64,000 nt of DNA. It comes from Variovorax sp. YR216 (GTDB lineage Bacteria; Pseudomonadota; Gammaproteobacteria; Burkholderiales; Burkholderiaceae_C). The position numbers were made by a program, and so were the translations under genes. Positions 24,239 through 34,330 of the stretch are shown piece after piece. Each line of letters starts with the position of its first letter. Within the stretch, counting starts at the first letter, position 1. The notes beneath the pieces are model-generated. The model was given only the letters and a program-made list of their open reading frames with translations. It ran no database searches and had not been told where the DNA came from. Where the stretch lies: the NCBI RefSeq assembly GCF_900107745.1, contig NZ_FNRO01000010.1:124001-188000 (forward strand), written 5' to 3'.

Positions 24239-26653
24239 CTAGAGGTGGGATGCCGGAGACAGGGGGTGAATCTCGCAGCTGCTTTCCATGCGCCATTTCC
24301 GTTCGAGCGTGCGCGTGCTGCCAGATACATCGACCTCCGCACGCAGCCGGATGTCGGCGCTCGATGCACCGATCCCCAACTCGAACGTGCCCGGCTCGAT
24401 GATTCGCGCACCGGCCATGCCGGTGAAGGCCAGCATGTCGACCGGTACGCGGAAGGTCACCCGGGAGACCTCGCCGGCGTCCAGTTCCACGCGGCCGAAG
24501 GCCTTCAATTCGCGCACGGGTCGCACGACGCTGGCCAGGCGATCGCGCACGTACAGCTGCGGGATCTCCACTCCCTTGCGGGAGCCGGTGTTGGCGACGT
24601 CGAAGCTGAGCACGATCTCGCCGTCGTCGATGGGGACGGGAGAAAGGGGCACTTCCAGATTGCGGTACTCGAAGCGCGTGTAGCCGAGGCCATGGCCGAA
24701 GGGATACCGGCTGCCGAAGTGCAGGGCGATCGGTGTTCCTCCGCTCTTGAACTTGTGGTTGTAGTAGTAAGGCATGGCGCCGACGTTGTCCGGCACGGAG
24801 ACGGTCAGCCTGCCCGTGGCCTCGGCGCGGCCCGACAGGACCTCGGCGATGGCGGTGCCGCCCTGCTGGCCGCCGGCGAACGCCATCACGAAGGCTGCGA
24901 CGCGATCCTCCAGTCCGCCGAGGTTGTAGGGGCGCCCGCTGGTCAGCACGACCACGGTCGGTGTGCCGGTATCGACCACGGCTTCGAGCAACTGCTGCTG
25001 CACGCCGGGCAGATCGAGCGAATCTGCGTCGGAGCCTTCACCGATCGTGCCCGTTTGAAAAAGGCCTGCGAGGTCCCCGACGAAGACGAACGCGACATCT
25101 GCGTTTCGGGCGACGTCGACAGCCTCGGGAATTCCATCGGTGCGAAGCGAAACCGGCGAGGTGGGTTGGATGCCCTCCGCGCGCACATCGCCCGGAAACA
25201 CCGGGGTTCCCTTCTTGCGCACTTCGATGATCGAGCAGCCCTTCGCGTAACACACGCTGTCTGTGCCGTAGATCGCCTGCAAGCCCTGCAGCGGCGTCAC
25301 GATGTGACGGGTGTCTTCGACCTGGTTGTGCAGCACGACATGCGCGGGGTAGCTGTAGCCGCTGAGCATGGCCAACGGATCGTCGGCCGTGGGGCCGATG
25401 ACGGCGATCCGTGGCGTGCCGGCCGTGCCGAGCGGCAGCACGCCACCCCGGTTGTCCAGCACTACGATCGCCTGGCGCGCCGCTTCGAGGGCCGTCGCAA
25501 CGACTTCGGGCGTGCGCAGCGCGGGCGCCGCCGCGGTGTCCTCGAAGGTCTTCTCGAACAGCCCCAGGCGAAACTTCTCCGTGAGGACCCGGGAGACGAT
25601 GCGATCGACGGTCGCCATCGTGATCAGGCCGCGCTCGATCGCCGCGGCGAGGTGCTGCGCGCAATCATCCGCAGGCAACTCGACATCCAGCCCCGCATTG
25701 AATGCCAGGGCCGCGGCTTCGGTCGCATCCGCCGCCACCGCGTGGTGCTGGTAGAGCAGGCTCACGCCTACGTAGTCGGCCACCACCAGGCCGTCGAAGC
25801 CCCATTGCTCGCGCAACACCTCGGTCAGCAGGTGGTGCGAGCAGTGCGCCGGCTCGCCGTCGATGTCGTGGTAGGCCGGCATCACCGAGCCGGCGTTGGC
25901 CTGCTTCACGGCCATCTCGAAGGGAAGCAGGAAAGTGTCGTTCAGTTCGCGCCAGCCGACATGCACCGGCGCATGGTTGCGTGCGCCCTCGCTGAACGAA
26001 TGACCCGCGTAGTGCTTCAGCGTCGCGAGCACGTCCCGACGCGGGCCCTGGACGCCGCGAACGTAGCGTGTCGCCATGACGCCGACGAGGTAGGGGTCTT
26101 CGCCGAAGGTTTCTTCCGTGCGGCCCCACCGCACATCGCGCGAGACGTCGAGAACGGGCGCCAGTCCCTGCTGGCATCCCAGCTCCCGGCATTCGAAGCC
26201 GATCTTCTCCGCCACTTGCTCGACGAGCGCGGGATTCCAGGTGGCGCCGAGGGCCAGCGGAGACGGGAACAGCGTGCCGTCGCGGGTCATCATGCCTGCG
26301 AGGCACTCTTCATGCGAGATCGCGGGAATGCCCAGGCGTGTCTCGTTCCGCAGATAGCGCTGCAACTTGTTGAGCGCGCGCAATCCGCTGCCCGCCTCGA
26401 CACTGCGCGTGCCAAGAGGCCGGGTGATCTGTCCGATGCCGTTGGCCAGGCGCCGCAGCACCGAATCGGCGTCGCTGGCGACAACGAAAGCCTCTCCGGG
26501 GCGCACCCGGTGTTCGCCGCTCTCGGACAGGATCAGCCAGAAGGCATGCATCTGGGCGATCTTTTCCTCGAGCGTCATGCGTCCGAGCAGGTCGTCCACG
26601 CGCGCCGCCAACGGCTGCGCGGGGTCCTTGTAGATGGGCGTGGAAGAGGTCAT
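24239..26653 (-). CDS. GH3 beta-xylosidase/beta-glucosidase, cytoplasmic
   Basis: An 804-residue family 3 glycoside hydrolase that removes terminal beta-linked sugars by retention. Domains: GH3 N-terminal barrel (about 15-340), GH3 C-terminal domain (about 380-620) and a fibronectin-III-like domain at the end (about 680-780). The nucleophile Asp is in GFDGLVVADYVGV near residue 293, and the barrel segment KHYAGHSFSEGARNHAPVHV is typical of the BglX/xylosidase subgroup. There is no signal peptide, so it should act on imported oligosaccharides. The start MTSSTPIY at 26653 is 22 bases after the ThuA-like stop. Linkage to xylX, xylB and xylD favours beta-xyloside over beta-glucoside, but this is contextual. 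Confidence 0.85.
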   Translation of the reverse strand: MTSSTPIYKDPAQPLAARVDDLLGRMTLEEKIAQMHAFWLILSESGEHRVRPGEAFVVASDADSVLRRLANGIGQITRPLGTRSVEAGSGLRALNKLQRYLRNETRLGIPAISHEECLAGMMTRDGTLFPSPLALGATWNPALVEQVAEKIGFECRELGCQQGLAPVLDVSRDVRWGRTEETFGEDPYLVGVMATRYVRGVQGPRRDVLATLKHYAGHSFSEGARNHAPVHVGWRELNDTFLLPFEMAVKQANAGSVMPAYHDIDGEPAHCSHHLLTEVLREQWGFDGLVVADYVGVSLLYQHHAVAADATEAAALAFNAGLDVELPADDCAQHLAAAIERGLITMATVDRIVSRVLTEKFRLGLFEKTFEDTAAAPALRTPEVVATALEAARQAIVVLDNRGGVLPLGTAGTPRIAVIGPTADDPLAMLSGYSYPAHVVLHNQVEDTRHIVTPLQGLQAIYGTDSVCYAKGCSIIEVRKKGTPVFPGDVRAEGIQPTSPVSLRTDGIPEAVDVARNADVAFVFVGDLAGLFQTGTIGEGSDADSLDLPGVQQQLLEAVVDTGTPTVVVLTSGRPYNLGGLEDRVAAFVMAFAGGQQGGTAIAEVLSGRAEATGRLTVSVPDNVGAMPYYYNHKFKSGGTPIALHFGSRYPFGHGLGYTRFEYRNLEVPLSPVPIDDGEIVLSFDVANTGSRKGVEIPQLYVRDRLASVVRPVRELKAFGRVELDAGEVSRVTFRVPVDMLAFTGMAGARIIEPGTFELGIGASSADIRLRAEVDVSGSTRTLERKWRMESSCEIHPLSPASHL

Positions 26654-26675
26654 GGGGGGATGTCGTCGGGTTGTG

Positions 26676-27317
26676 TCAGCGCGCCGCCCAGAGCATTCCG
26701 CGCTCGAGGAGCGTGCGCATCTGGGGCACCTGGAACTCGCTGGCGACATGGCCGAGCGCGCTATAGAACACCCGGCCTTTTCCGTGGCGGCGCTTCCATG
26801 CCACCGGCATCAGCACGCCATCGATCCACGGCGCGTGCTCACCAGTGAATGTCGTCGTCGCCAGCACGTCGTTCGACGGATCGACGTGCATGTAGTACTG
26901 CTCCGAGCGATAGTCGAAGTCGCCGATGCCCGCCGTCACGGGGTCGTCCGGCCGGGTGATGTTGACTCGGAAGTCGATGACGTTGCCGGGATGGGCGACC
27001 CACTGGCCCCCTGTCATGAACTGGTAGTCGACCGCGTCGCGAAAGGCATCGCACATCCCGCCATGAAAGCCTGCGAGGCCGACACCTTCGCGCACCGCAC
27101 CGGTCAGGTTGGCGAGTTCGTCCTTTTCGATCTTCGACATCGTGATGATCGGGACGATCAGGCTCAGTTCCGCGATGGACGGGTCCGCGAAGGCCTTCGT
27201 CGAGGTCTCGACACGCACCTTGAAGCCGTGCTCCGTCAACATGTCCGAGACGATCTTCGCGCCCTGGTCGGGCTCGTGCCCCATCCAGCCGCCCCACACG
27301 ATCATGGCTTCACGCAT
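26676..27317 (-). CDS. ThuA-like domain protein
   Basis: A 213-residue protein of the ThuA (trehalose utilisation) family, a class I glutamine-amidotransferase-like fold. Visible are IVWGGWMGHEPDQGAKI at the N-terminus, GLAGFHGGMCDAF in the middle and MPVAWKRRHGKGRVFYSALGH near the end; GRVFYSxLGH is the best family marker. In rhizobia ThuA acts with the dehydrogenase ThuB on disaccharides through 3-keto sugars. Here it lies 31 bases downstream of a Gfo/Idh/MocA dehydrogenase, which suggests a comparable pair. It has no signal peptide. The substrate is unknown; an imported beta-glycoside is the contextual guess. Confidence 0.82.
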   Translation of the reverse strand: MREAMIVWGGWMGHEPDQGAKIVSDMLTEHGFKVRVETSTKAFADPSIAELSLIVPIITMSKIEKDELANLTGAVREGVGLAGFHGGMCDAFRDAVDYQFMTGGQWVAHPGNVIDFRVNITRPDDPVTAGIGDFDYRSEQYYMHVDPSNDVLATTTFTGEHAPWIDGVLMPVAWKRRHGKGRVFYSALGHVASEFQVPQMRTLLERGMLWAAR

Positions 27318-27348
27318 TGAGTTGCCTTTGTTCAGTTCACCGATGGGG

Positions 27349-28446
27349 TCAGCCGAGGCCGCCTGCCGAGAATGCGGTCGGCAGGATCTGTGGCCGTGCC
27401 GGTCGGGTCTCGATGCTCACGTGCCGGCCGAGTCGCGACGAGGTCTCGAACGCCTCCATCACTTCGAGGACATGAAGGGCCAGTTCGCCCGATGCGCGAT
27501 GCGGACGGCCGGCGCGGATCGCATGCGCCATGTCGGCCACGCCGATGCTTCGGTAGTTGCCGTCTCCGTACGCATGTCCGATGGGCTGGTCCACCCACTC
27601 CTGCCCGGCCTGGGCGAGCTGGATGGTGCCACCGAAGTAGTTCGGATCGGGCACGATCATGCTGGCCTCGGTGCCGTAGAGCTCGATGGGCACATGCCGA
27701 TGCTTCGGCACGTCGAAGCTGGTCGCGATCGACACGATGGCGCCCGAAGCGAACTCCATCGTGCCGGCGACATGGGTGGCCACTTCGACGTCGATCTTCG
27801 TGCCCTTGAGCGGTTCGCTGGTGATGAGGCGCTCGCTGCGCACACGCGAGGTCGACCCCGAAACGCGCGCGACGGGTCCGATGAGGTTGACCAGCGCCGT
27901 GATGTAGTACGGCCCCATGTCGAGCATCGGCCCGCCGCCCTCGGCGTAGTAGAAGGCAGGATTCGGATGCCACCGCTCGTGGCCCGGGCACATGAAAGTC
28001 GCCGTGCCGGCCACTGGCTTGCCGATGGCGCCTTCATCGACGAGCTTGCGGCAGGTCTGATGCGCGCCACCCAGAAAGGTATCGGGCGCACAACCGACGC
28101 GAAGGCCGCGCTTGTCGGCCGCTTCGAGCAGCGTTCTTGCGTGGGCTGTCGTGAGGCCCAAGGGCTTCTCGGAATGCACGTGCTTTCCGGCGGCGATCGC
28201 CATCAGGCCGACCTCGACATGCGCCGCCGGGATCGTCAGGTTGACGATGATCTCGATCGCCGGGTCGCGCAGGAGCGCGTCGACCGAAACCGCCTCGAGC
28301 CCGAACTGCGAGGCACGCGCCTGCGCCGCTTCCGGCTTCAGGTCCGCGACGCCCCGGATATCGAGGATGGGAAACTTCGTCGCGGCCTTCAGGTAGGCCT
28401 CGCTGATATTCCCGCAGCCGATGAAGCCGATGCCCACCTTGTCCAT
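27349..28446 (-). CDS. Gfo/Idh/MocA family sugar oxidoreductase
   Basis: A 365-residue NAD(P)-dependent dehydrogenase. The Rossmann loop is GFIGCGNISEAYL near the N-terminus and the family signature EKPLGLTTAHAR, whose lysine is catalytic, lies near residue 95. The central FYYAEGGGPMLDMGPYYI (with the DxGxH-like site ending in Tyr rather than His) is typical of the family's second domain. The ATG at 28446 overlaps the GH5 stop as TGATG. Together with ThuA it may oxidise imported glycosides, possibly at C3, before or instead of hydrolysis. This is inferred from the ThuAB precedent. Confidence 0.85.
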   Translation of the reverse strand: MDKVGIGFIGCGNISEAYLKAATKFPILDIRGVADLKPEAAQARASQFGLEAVSVDALLRDPAIEIIVNLTIPAAHVEVGLMAIAAGKHVHSEKPLGLTTAHARTLLEAADKRGLRVGCAPDTFLGGAHQTCRKLVDEGAIGKPVAGTATFMCPGHERWHPNPAFYYAEGGGPMLDMGPYYITALVNLIGPVARVSGSTSRVRSERLITSEPLKGTKIDVEVATHVAGTMEFASGAIVSIATSFDVPKHRHVPIELYGTEASMIVPDPNYFGGTIQLAQAGQEWVDQPIGHAYGDGNYRSIGVADMAHAIRAGRPHRASGELALHVLEVMEAFETSSRLGRHVSIETRPARPQILPTAFSAGGLG

Positions 28447-29924
28447 CAGTGCTCCTGCACCGGGAAGGCGGAATACTTCTTCACGATGCCGGCGAGCTCG
28501 TTGTTCACCTTGCACTGCTTCAGCGAGAACGACGAGAGGACCTGATCGATCTGCGATTCGGACAAGTCCTTGAACAGTCGGGCGTAGGTCTGCTGCATCA
28601 GCGCGCTGGTGTAGAAGCAGAGCACCGCCGAGCTGAAGCACTTGCGGTTGTAGACCTGGGTGATGCTGTCGTCGCCGATGACGTCGTAGATCTGCTGCGC
28701 GAGCTTCCCGGTTTCCTGCTTCACTGGCGTCTGGGGCATCCACACCATCCAGTCGTCGGCGCCGAGCTGAACCTTCTTCCGGATGAAGTCACCAACCCGC
28801 TGCTGGTACTCCGATTCGGGGTCGAGGGTCACCAGGCCCATCACGCCGACGTCCTTGTAGGTCCAGGTGGTCCAGTGCGCGCCATGACGCTCGAAGATGC
28901 CGATCTGGTCGTCCATGGCGCGCAGGCGGTCGGGCACCTCTGCGGCGCCGCCGTTGTAGACCGATCCGAACTCCCCGACCCACAGGGGAACGCTGTGCTT
29001 CTTCGTGAACACGGTGCCTTCGTGGTTCGTGAACTCAAGTTCCTGCCTCGCCAGGTCCCAGTGCTCGGGGCCATCGCTTCGGGGCTGTCCCGCATCGATC
29101 GTGCCGGGGTACTGGCCCGGGCCGAAGCCCGCGATGGTGTAGTTGTGGCTGCTGTAGACGAGGTTGTCCGCGAACGGTGCTTCCAGGCCGCTGAACAGGT
29201 AGGAATACCGATCGCCTTCGAGAAAGATGATGTGCTTGGGATCGATCTCCCTCACCGCGGCGACGGCGCGTCGGTAGACCGTGTTCATCAGCTCCCAGTC
29301 CGGACGGTAGTTCTTGTGGATGTTCCAGGGCAGGTCGCCGAACTGGTTGTTCACGCAGGGCTCGTTCATCAGGTTGAAGCCCGCGACGACGGCCTCGTCC
29401 TTGTAGCGCCTCGCGATCTCCTTCCACAGCGCAACGAACCGGTCCTGGTAGTGCGAGTGGTTCCAGAACAGGCTGTGCCTGTTGGCATTGTCCGAATGCC
29501 AATGCACGTTCTGCCAGCCCTGGACGGCGTGGAGATCGAGGATGGCGTAGAGGCCGTGCTTCTCGCACCAGCGCAGCACCTGCGTCAGCCGCTGGAACCC
29601 GGCTTCCTTGTAGACGAAGGGCTTGTTGTCGTCCTCGAAATGCCGGTAGTTCAGCGGGAGCCGGACCACCGTGGTGCCAAGGCTCTTGAGGTATTCAATG
29701 TCGGACTCATTGAAGAAGTGATCGTGGAACCGCTCGAAGAAGAACTCGGCCTTCGACTTGCCCAGGACCTCGGCCATCTCGAAGCGCAGCGTGTGCTCCG
29801 CGCCGGAGAACCCGTTGATGAAGTCCTCCATGTTCATCCAGCCGCCGACGCAGGTGCCCCGGAGGCGCACGCTCTTGCCTCGGGCGTCGACGATCTGGTT
29901 GGCCTTCACGCTCAGAAAATCCAT
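28446..29924 (-). CDS. GH5-family glycoside hydrolase (cellulase/exo-glucanase-like), no signal peptide
   Basis: A 492-residue clan GH-A retaining hydrolase. The N-terminus (DARGKSVRLRGTCVGGWMN) is typical of exo-beta-glucanase-like GH5 proteins. The acid/base Glu is in GFNLMNEPCV near residue 185 and the nucleophile Glu in VPLWVGEFGSV near 317; other barrel residues such as VVRLPLNYRHF and LDLHAVQG are present. A good GGAG ribosome site precedes the ATG at 29924. No signal peptide is present, so it must work on sugars brought in by the adjacent ABC importer. The last 90 residues (about 400-490) are a helical extension not needed for the barrel. Substrate unknown. Confidence 0.83.
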   Translation of the reverse strand: MDFLSVKANQIVDARGKSVRLRGTCVGGWMNMEDFINGFSGAEHTLRFEMAEVLGKSKAEFFFERFHDHFFNESDIEYLKSLGTTVVRLPLNYRHFEDDNKPFVYKEAGFQRLTQVLRWCEKHGLYAILDLHAVQGWQNVHWHSDNANRHSLFWNHSHYQDRFVALWKEIARRYKDEAVVAGFNLMNEPCVNNQFGDLPWNIHKNYRPDWELMNTVYRRAVAAVREIDPKHIIFLEGDRYSYLFSGLEAPFADNLVYSSHNYTIAGFGPGQYPGTIDAGQPRSDGPEHWDLARQELEFTNHEGTVFTKKHSVPLWVGEFGSVYNGGAAEVPDRLRAMDDQIGIFERHGAHWTTWTYKDVGVMGLVTLDPESEYQQRVGDFIRKKVQLGADDWMVWMPQTPVKQETGKLAQQIYDVIGDDSITQVYNRKCFSSAVLCFYTSALMQQTYARLFKDLSESQIDQVLSSFSLKQCKVNNELAGIVKKYSAFPVQEH

Positions 29925-29942
29925 TGGTGCTGCTCCTGTTGA

Positions 29943-31004
<1,062 letters not shown>

Positions 31005-31079
31005 TGATTGATCCTTGTCAGTTCTCGATGGCACTGTGCGCCACCCGCATCGCATGAAACCGGCACAGCCGAGGCCAGG

Positions 31080-31132
31080 AACCCCGCGGAACCGGCTTTG
31101 CCGGGCCGCCGGGGTTGCCCCCTGCAAGGGGG
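31080..31132. repeat. Hairpin-rich intergenic element between ABC permease and ATPase genes
   Basis: Two adjacent inverted repeats lie in the gap between the second permease and ATPase genes. The first spans 31080-31116 with arms beginning AACCCC and ending GGGGTT and an inner CCGGC-TTT-GCCGG stem. The second is a perfect 6-bp stem CCCCCT-GCA-AGGGGG at 31118-31132. This looks like the REP-type intergenic repeats found in Comamonadaceae, and it could also reduce read-through or stabilise mRNA ends inside the operon. Only one copy is seen in this window. Confidence 0.55.
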
Positions 31133-31177
31133 TGCCCGAGCCACACGAAGTGGGCGAGGCTGGGGGTGGGTTTCATC

Positions 31178-32029
31178 TCAGCCTTTGACAGAGCCGGAGG
31201 TCAGGCCGGCCACGATGTGCTTCTGGGCAGCAAAGAACATGATCACGGCCGGAAGGATCGTGAGCGTGATGAATGCCAGCACCAGGTTCCAGTCGGTGGA
31301 GAACTCGCCCTGGTACGCCATGATCCCGAGCGGCCAGGTGTAGAGCGTCTCGCGGTTGAAGACCACGAGCGGCAGCAGGTAGGAGTTCCAGCTGTGCACG
31401 AAGACGATCACCGCCACCGTCGCCAGGATGGGCCTCGACAGCGGCAGCACGATGTGCCAGAAGAACCTGAAGTAGCCGCAGCCGTCGATGAGCGCCGCCT
31501 CGAACAGTTCCGCCGGCAGTTGCTTGAAGTAGTTGCGGAACAGCAGGATGCTCGACGCCAGGCCGAAGGCGACCTGCGGCAGGACGACGCCCCAGTAGTT
31601 GTCGAGCAGGCCCAGGTCCCGGATCTGGATGAACAGCGGCAGGATCGCGGTCGCCGCAGGGAACATCAATCCGAGAAGCAGGTAGTTGACGAGGAAGGTC
31701 GAGCCGAAGAACTGGATGTGCACGAACACGAACGCCGCCATCGCCGAGACCATCACCGTCAGGATGACCGTCAGCACCGCGATCACGGCGGAATTCCCCA
31801 TCAGTTGCCAGTAGCGGCTCCCGCCCAGGATGTCCCAGTAGTTGCGCCATTCCCATTGCGCCGGAAATCCGAAGGGATTGACGCGCAGGTCCCCGAGGGT
31901 CTTGAAGCCGCCGAGGACGGTGGCGACCAAAGGGATCAGCACCAGCCCGGCGACGAGGAACAGCGCCGCATAGCGCACGACCGGCGACATGGCCGCGGAC
32001 TTCGGCGCGGATGAATCGTGACTAGTCAT
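31178..32029 (-). CDS. Sugar ABC transporter permease (MalG type)
   Basis: A 283-residue inner-membrane protein with six hydrophobic segments; the first is VVRYAALFLVAGLVLIPLVA. The cytosolic EAA loop ELFEAALIDGCGYFRFFWHI, which docks with the ATPase, is well conserved. Segment GLMFPAATAILPLF is typical of MalG/CUT1 permeases. Its start overlaps the first permease stop by eight bases, so the two are translationally coupled. With the partner permease, binding protein and ATPase it forms a CUT1 family importer for oligosaccharides or glycosides. Confidence 0.92.
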   Translation of the reverse strand: MTSHDSSAPKSAAMSPVVRYAALFLVAGLVLIPLVATVLGGFKTLGDLRVNPFGFPAQWEWRNYWDILGGSRYWQLMGNSAVIAVLTVILTVMVSAMAAFVFVHIQFFGSTFLVNYLLLGLMFPAATAILPLFIQIRDLGLLDNYWGVVLPQVAFGLASSILLFRNYFKQLPAELFEAALIDGCGYFRFFWHIVLPLSRPILATVAVIVFVHSWNSYLLPLVVFNRETLYTWPLGIMAYQGEFSTDWNLVLAFITLTILPAVIMFFAAQKHIVAGLTSGSVKG

Positions 32030-32969
32030 GGCGCATCAGGACCCGCTTGTAGCCAAAGGCGAAGACCACGCAGATGATGAACAGGACAACGCCGACGGCA
32101 CTGCCGAAGCCGATCTCCATCCGAGTGACACCGTAGTTGTAGAGGAAGGTCACCATCGTCTGCGTGCTGTCGGACGGACCGCCCTTGGTCAGCGGCATGA
32201 TGAGATCGAACAGCTGGATCGAGCCGAGGATCGCGAAGAACACCGACAGCCTGATCGTCGAACCCAGCAACGGAACCGTGATCCGGCTGAAGATCTGCCA
32301 GCGCGACGCGCCGTCGATGCGGGCCGCCTCGTACAGGCTTCGATCGATCTGCTGCAATCCGGCGATGTACAGGATCATGTGGAAGCCGAAGTACTTCCAG
32401 ATCACGACGATCAGGATGGCGTACATGGCGAGGTCGGGCTCGGACAGCACGTAGGGTGCGGTCCCTCCGAAAGATTCCCAGATCTTCGCCAGCAAGCCGT
32501 AGTCGCCGTCGTAGACGAAGCGCCAGATCAGGCCGGCCGCGATCTCCGCCAGGATGTAGGGCAGGAAGAAGATCAACCTGAACGTGGTCGTGCCGATGAC
32601 CCGGTCGGCCAGCAGCACCGCCATCGCCAGCGCCAATGGCAACTGCACCGCCAGCGACCCCACGATGATCAGCAGGTTGTTGCCAAGGGCGATATGGAAC
32701 GCGGGGTTGCGGAAGAGGTCCACGAAGTTCCGCAGGCCGACGAAATTCGTGGGAACGCCATAGCCGTTCCAGTTGAAGAAGCTGTACCAGCCGGCCGCGC
32801 CCATCGGGAAGGCAACGAACAAGGTGAACAGCAGAATGGCCGGCGGAAGAAAGAACAGCACCACTGTGGTCGTGCCGCCGGTCCGCCTGGATGGTTTGCG
32901 GCGCCAGGCCCGCGACCAGCCCGTCGGGGCGGCGGGCATGGTGCCTGCACTGTGATCGATCGTCGTCAC
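32022..32969 (-). CDS. Sugar ABC transporter permease (MalF type)
   Basis: A 315-residue inner-membrane protein of the CUT1 family. A basic cytosolic N-terminus of about 35 residues precedes TM1 (VVLFFLPPAILLFTLFVAFP). The EAA loop is SLYEAARIDGASRWQIFSRI, and the final segment IGFGSAVGVVLFIICVVFAF precedes a basic tail. It is encoded 42 bases after the binding-protein gene and overlaps the MalG-type permease by eight bases. It pairs with that protein to form the membrane channel. The spectrum of sugars is not readable from sequence. Confidence 0.92.
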   Translation of the reverse strand: MTTIDHSAGTMPAAPTGWSRAWRRKPSRRTGGTTTVVLFFLPPAILLFTLFVAFPMGAAGWYSFFNWNGYGVPTNFVGLRNFVDLFRNPAFHIALGNNLLIIVGSLAVQLPLALAMAVLLADRVIGTTTFRLIFFLPYILAEIAAGLIWRFVYDGDYGLLAKIWESFGGTAPYVLSEPDLAMYAILIVVIWKYFGFHMILYIAGLQQIDRSLYEAARIDGASRWQIFSRITVPLLGSTIRLSVFFAILGSIQLFDLIMPLTKGGPSDSTQTMVTFLYNYGVTRMEIGFGSAVGVVLFIICVVFAFGYKRVLMRHD

Positions 32970-33011
32970 GCTGGATTCCTCCCTGCGCTTGTGTCGTGGT
33001 CGCGCGATCGC

Positions 33012-34289
33012 TCAGTTGGTGCTGTTGGCGCGCTGCCAGGCGGCTTGCACGGCAGCCGCGGCTTCCGCCGGCTTCATCTTCCCGGTCGCGAGATCGACCG
33101 AAATGTCGTTGACGACCGCACCGACCGATGGGCCAAGCATCTGGTCGTAATAGATCTGGTGGTAGTGCGACTTCGCGACGTTCTCCGCCAACTGGCGAAG
33201 GATGGGGTTGGCGATCGCGTCCTGCGTGCCATTGACGACGGGGATGTAGGAACCGCGTTGAGCCGGGATGCGCTGGTTGCTGGCCTCCGAGAAGAAGCGC
33301 AGGAATTCGGCAGCCTCTTTCGGCGAGCCCTTGGTGACCAGCCAGCCGTTCATTCCGCCGAGGGTGTCGCTCGGGTCGCCCTTGCCGCCCGCCACGGCCG
33401 GGAACGGGAACCATCCCAGCTTGTCCTCGGGAATGCCGAGCTTGTTCGCGGAGTTCGCCTTCATCGAGCCGAGCATCGAGTTCAGCTGGAGGACCATGGC
33501 GCCCTTGCCGTCGCCGAACTGACCCGAAGACTGGGGAAACGTTGCGCCAAGGTAGCCCGGCTGGAACGGCTTCAGATCCGTGAGCTGCTGGAACAAGGTG
33601 CCTGCCTGGACGAAGGGATCGCTCGCAAAGCCCTTGCCTTCGCCCTGCATGGCGGATTCGAAAGCACCCTTGCCGCCGATTCGCAATGCCAGGTGCGACC
33701 AATAGAAGTGCAGCGGCCACTTGTCACCACCGCCCACGATGATCGGCGTGGTTCCCGAGTCCTTGATCTTCTTCACTGCGCCGAGCAGGTCGTCCCAGGT
33801 CTTGATCGACCCTGCGTCCACGCCGGCCTTCGCGAAGAGGTCCTTGTTGTAGAAGAACCCGACCTGGCCCAACTGCAGCGGCACGCCATAGACCTTGCCG
33901 TTGACCGTAAAGGCCTGCAGCGCGGCCGGCATGAAGCTTTCGCGCCACTTCGCATCCATGGGCGCCGACAGGTCCTCGACGACACCGGCCTTGATCTGGT
34001 CGCGCATCGTTCCGCCGCCCCAGCTGTACAGGATGTTCGGCCGGTCCGGCGACTGCAGGAGCGTCGTCAGCTTCTTCTTGTACGACTCGTTCTCGAGGTA
34101 CTGGATCTCGACCTTGACGCCGGGGTGCGTCGATTCGAAACGCCGTGCAACGTCGTTGTAGAAGGCGCCGGTCTCGGGGTTCTGGTCCACGTGCATCAGG
34201 CGAACCGTCGTGTCGGCGAGAACACTCGCTGAGGACAGCCACATTCCCGCGGCGACCAGCGCAGAAGCAGCCAACTTGATGTTTCTCAT
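33012..34289 (-). CDS. Sugar ABC transporter substrate-binding protein
   Basis: A 425-residue periplasmic binding protein of the CUT1 family. The signal peptide runs to about residue 25 (ending SASVLA). The mature protein begins DTTVRLMHVDQNPETGAF and carries FESTHPGVKVEIQYLEN, PNILYSWGGG, GKVYGVPLQLGQVGFFYNK and KGSPKEAAEFLRFF, all typical of family 1 solute-binding proteins. The ATG at 34289 has GGAG five bases upstream. It is the first gene of the long minus-strand sugar operon, and a regulatory region with an inverted repeat separates it from the divergent ROK gene. It is likely to bind beta-xylosides or related oligosaccharides, by context. Confidence 0.92.
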   Translation of the reverse strand: MRNIKLAASALVAAGMWLSSASVLADTTVRLMHVDQNPETGAFYNDVARRFESTHPGVKVEIQYLENESYKKKLTTLLQSPDRPNILYSWGGGTMRDQIKAGVVEDLSAPMDAKWRESFMPAALQAFTVNGKVYGVPLQLGQVGFFYNKDLFAKAGVDAGSIKTWDDLLGAVKKIKDSGTTPIIVGGGDKWPLHFYWSHLALRIGGKGAFESAMQGEGKGFASDPFVQAGTLFQQLTDLKPFQPGYLGATFPQSSGQFGDGKGAMVLQLNSMLGSMKANSANKLGIPEDKLGWFPFPAVAGGKGDPSDTLGGMNGWLVTKGSPKEAAEFLRFFSEASNQRIPAQRGSYIPVVNGTQDAIANPILRQLAENVAKSHYHQIYYDQMLGPSVGAVVNDISVDLATGKMKPAEAAAAVQAAWQRANSTN

Positions 34290-34307
34290 CGTGTCTCCAA
34301 TTTGTAT

Positions 34308-34330
34308 GATGGCCGAACAAATGTGCCATC
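34308..34330. promoter_or_regulatory. Candidate ROK operator: GATGGC-N11-GCCATC inverted repeat
   Basis: A perfect 6-bp inverted repeat (GATGGC and GCCATC) with an 11-base spacer sits 19 bases upstream of the binding-protein ATG, in the 146-base region between the sugar operon and the divergent ROK repressor gene. A second shorter palindrome, GCCA-N4-TGGC, lies at 34413-34424 close to the ROK ribosome site. Position fits control of the operon by the ROK protein with autoregulation. No biochemical evidence; the site is inferred. Confidence 0.45.

Noticed and set aside
24230..26848. Open frame of 872 codons on the plus strand
   Set aside because: Antisense to the GH3 gene and rich in Arg, Ala and His without family motifs; the GH3 catalytic residues are on the other strand.
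32028..34232. Open frame of 734 codons on the plus strand
   Set aside because: Lies opposite the permease and binding-protein genes, both with intact motifs; no domain seen in the antisense product.
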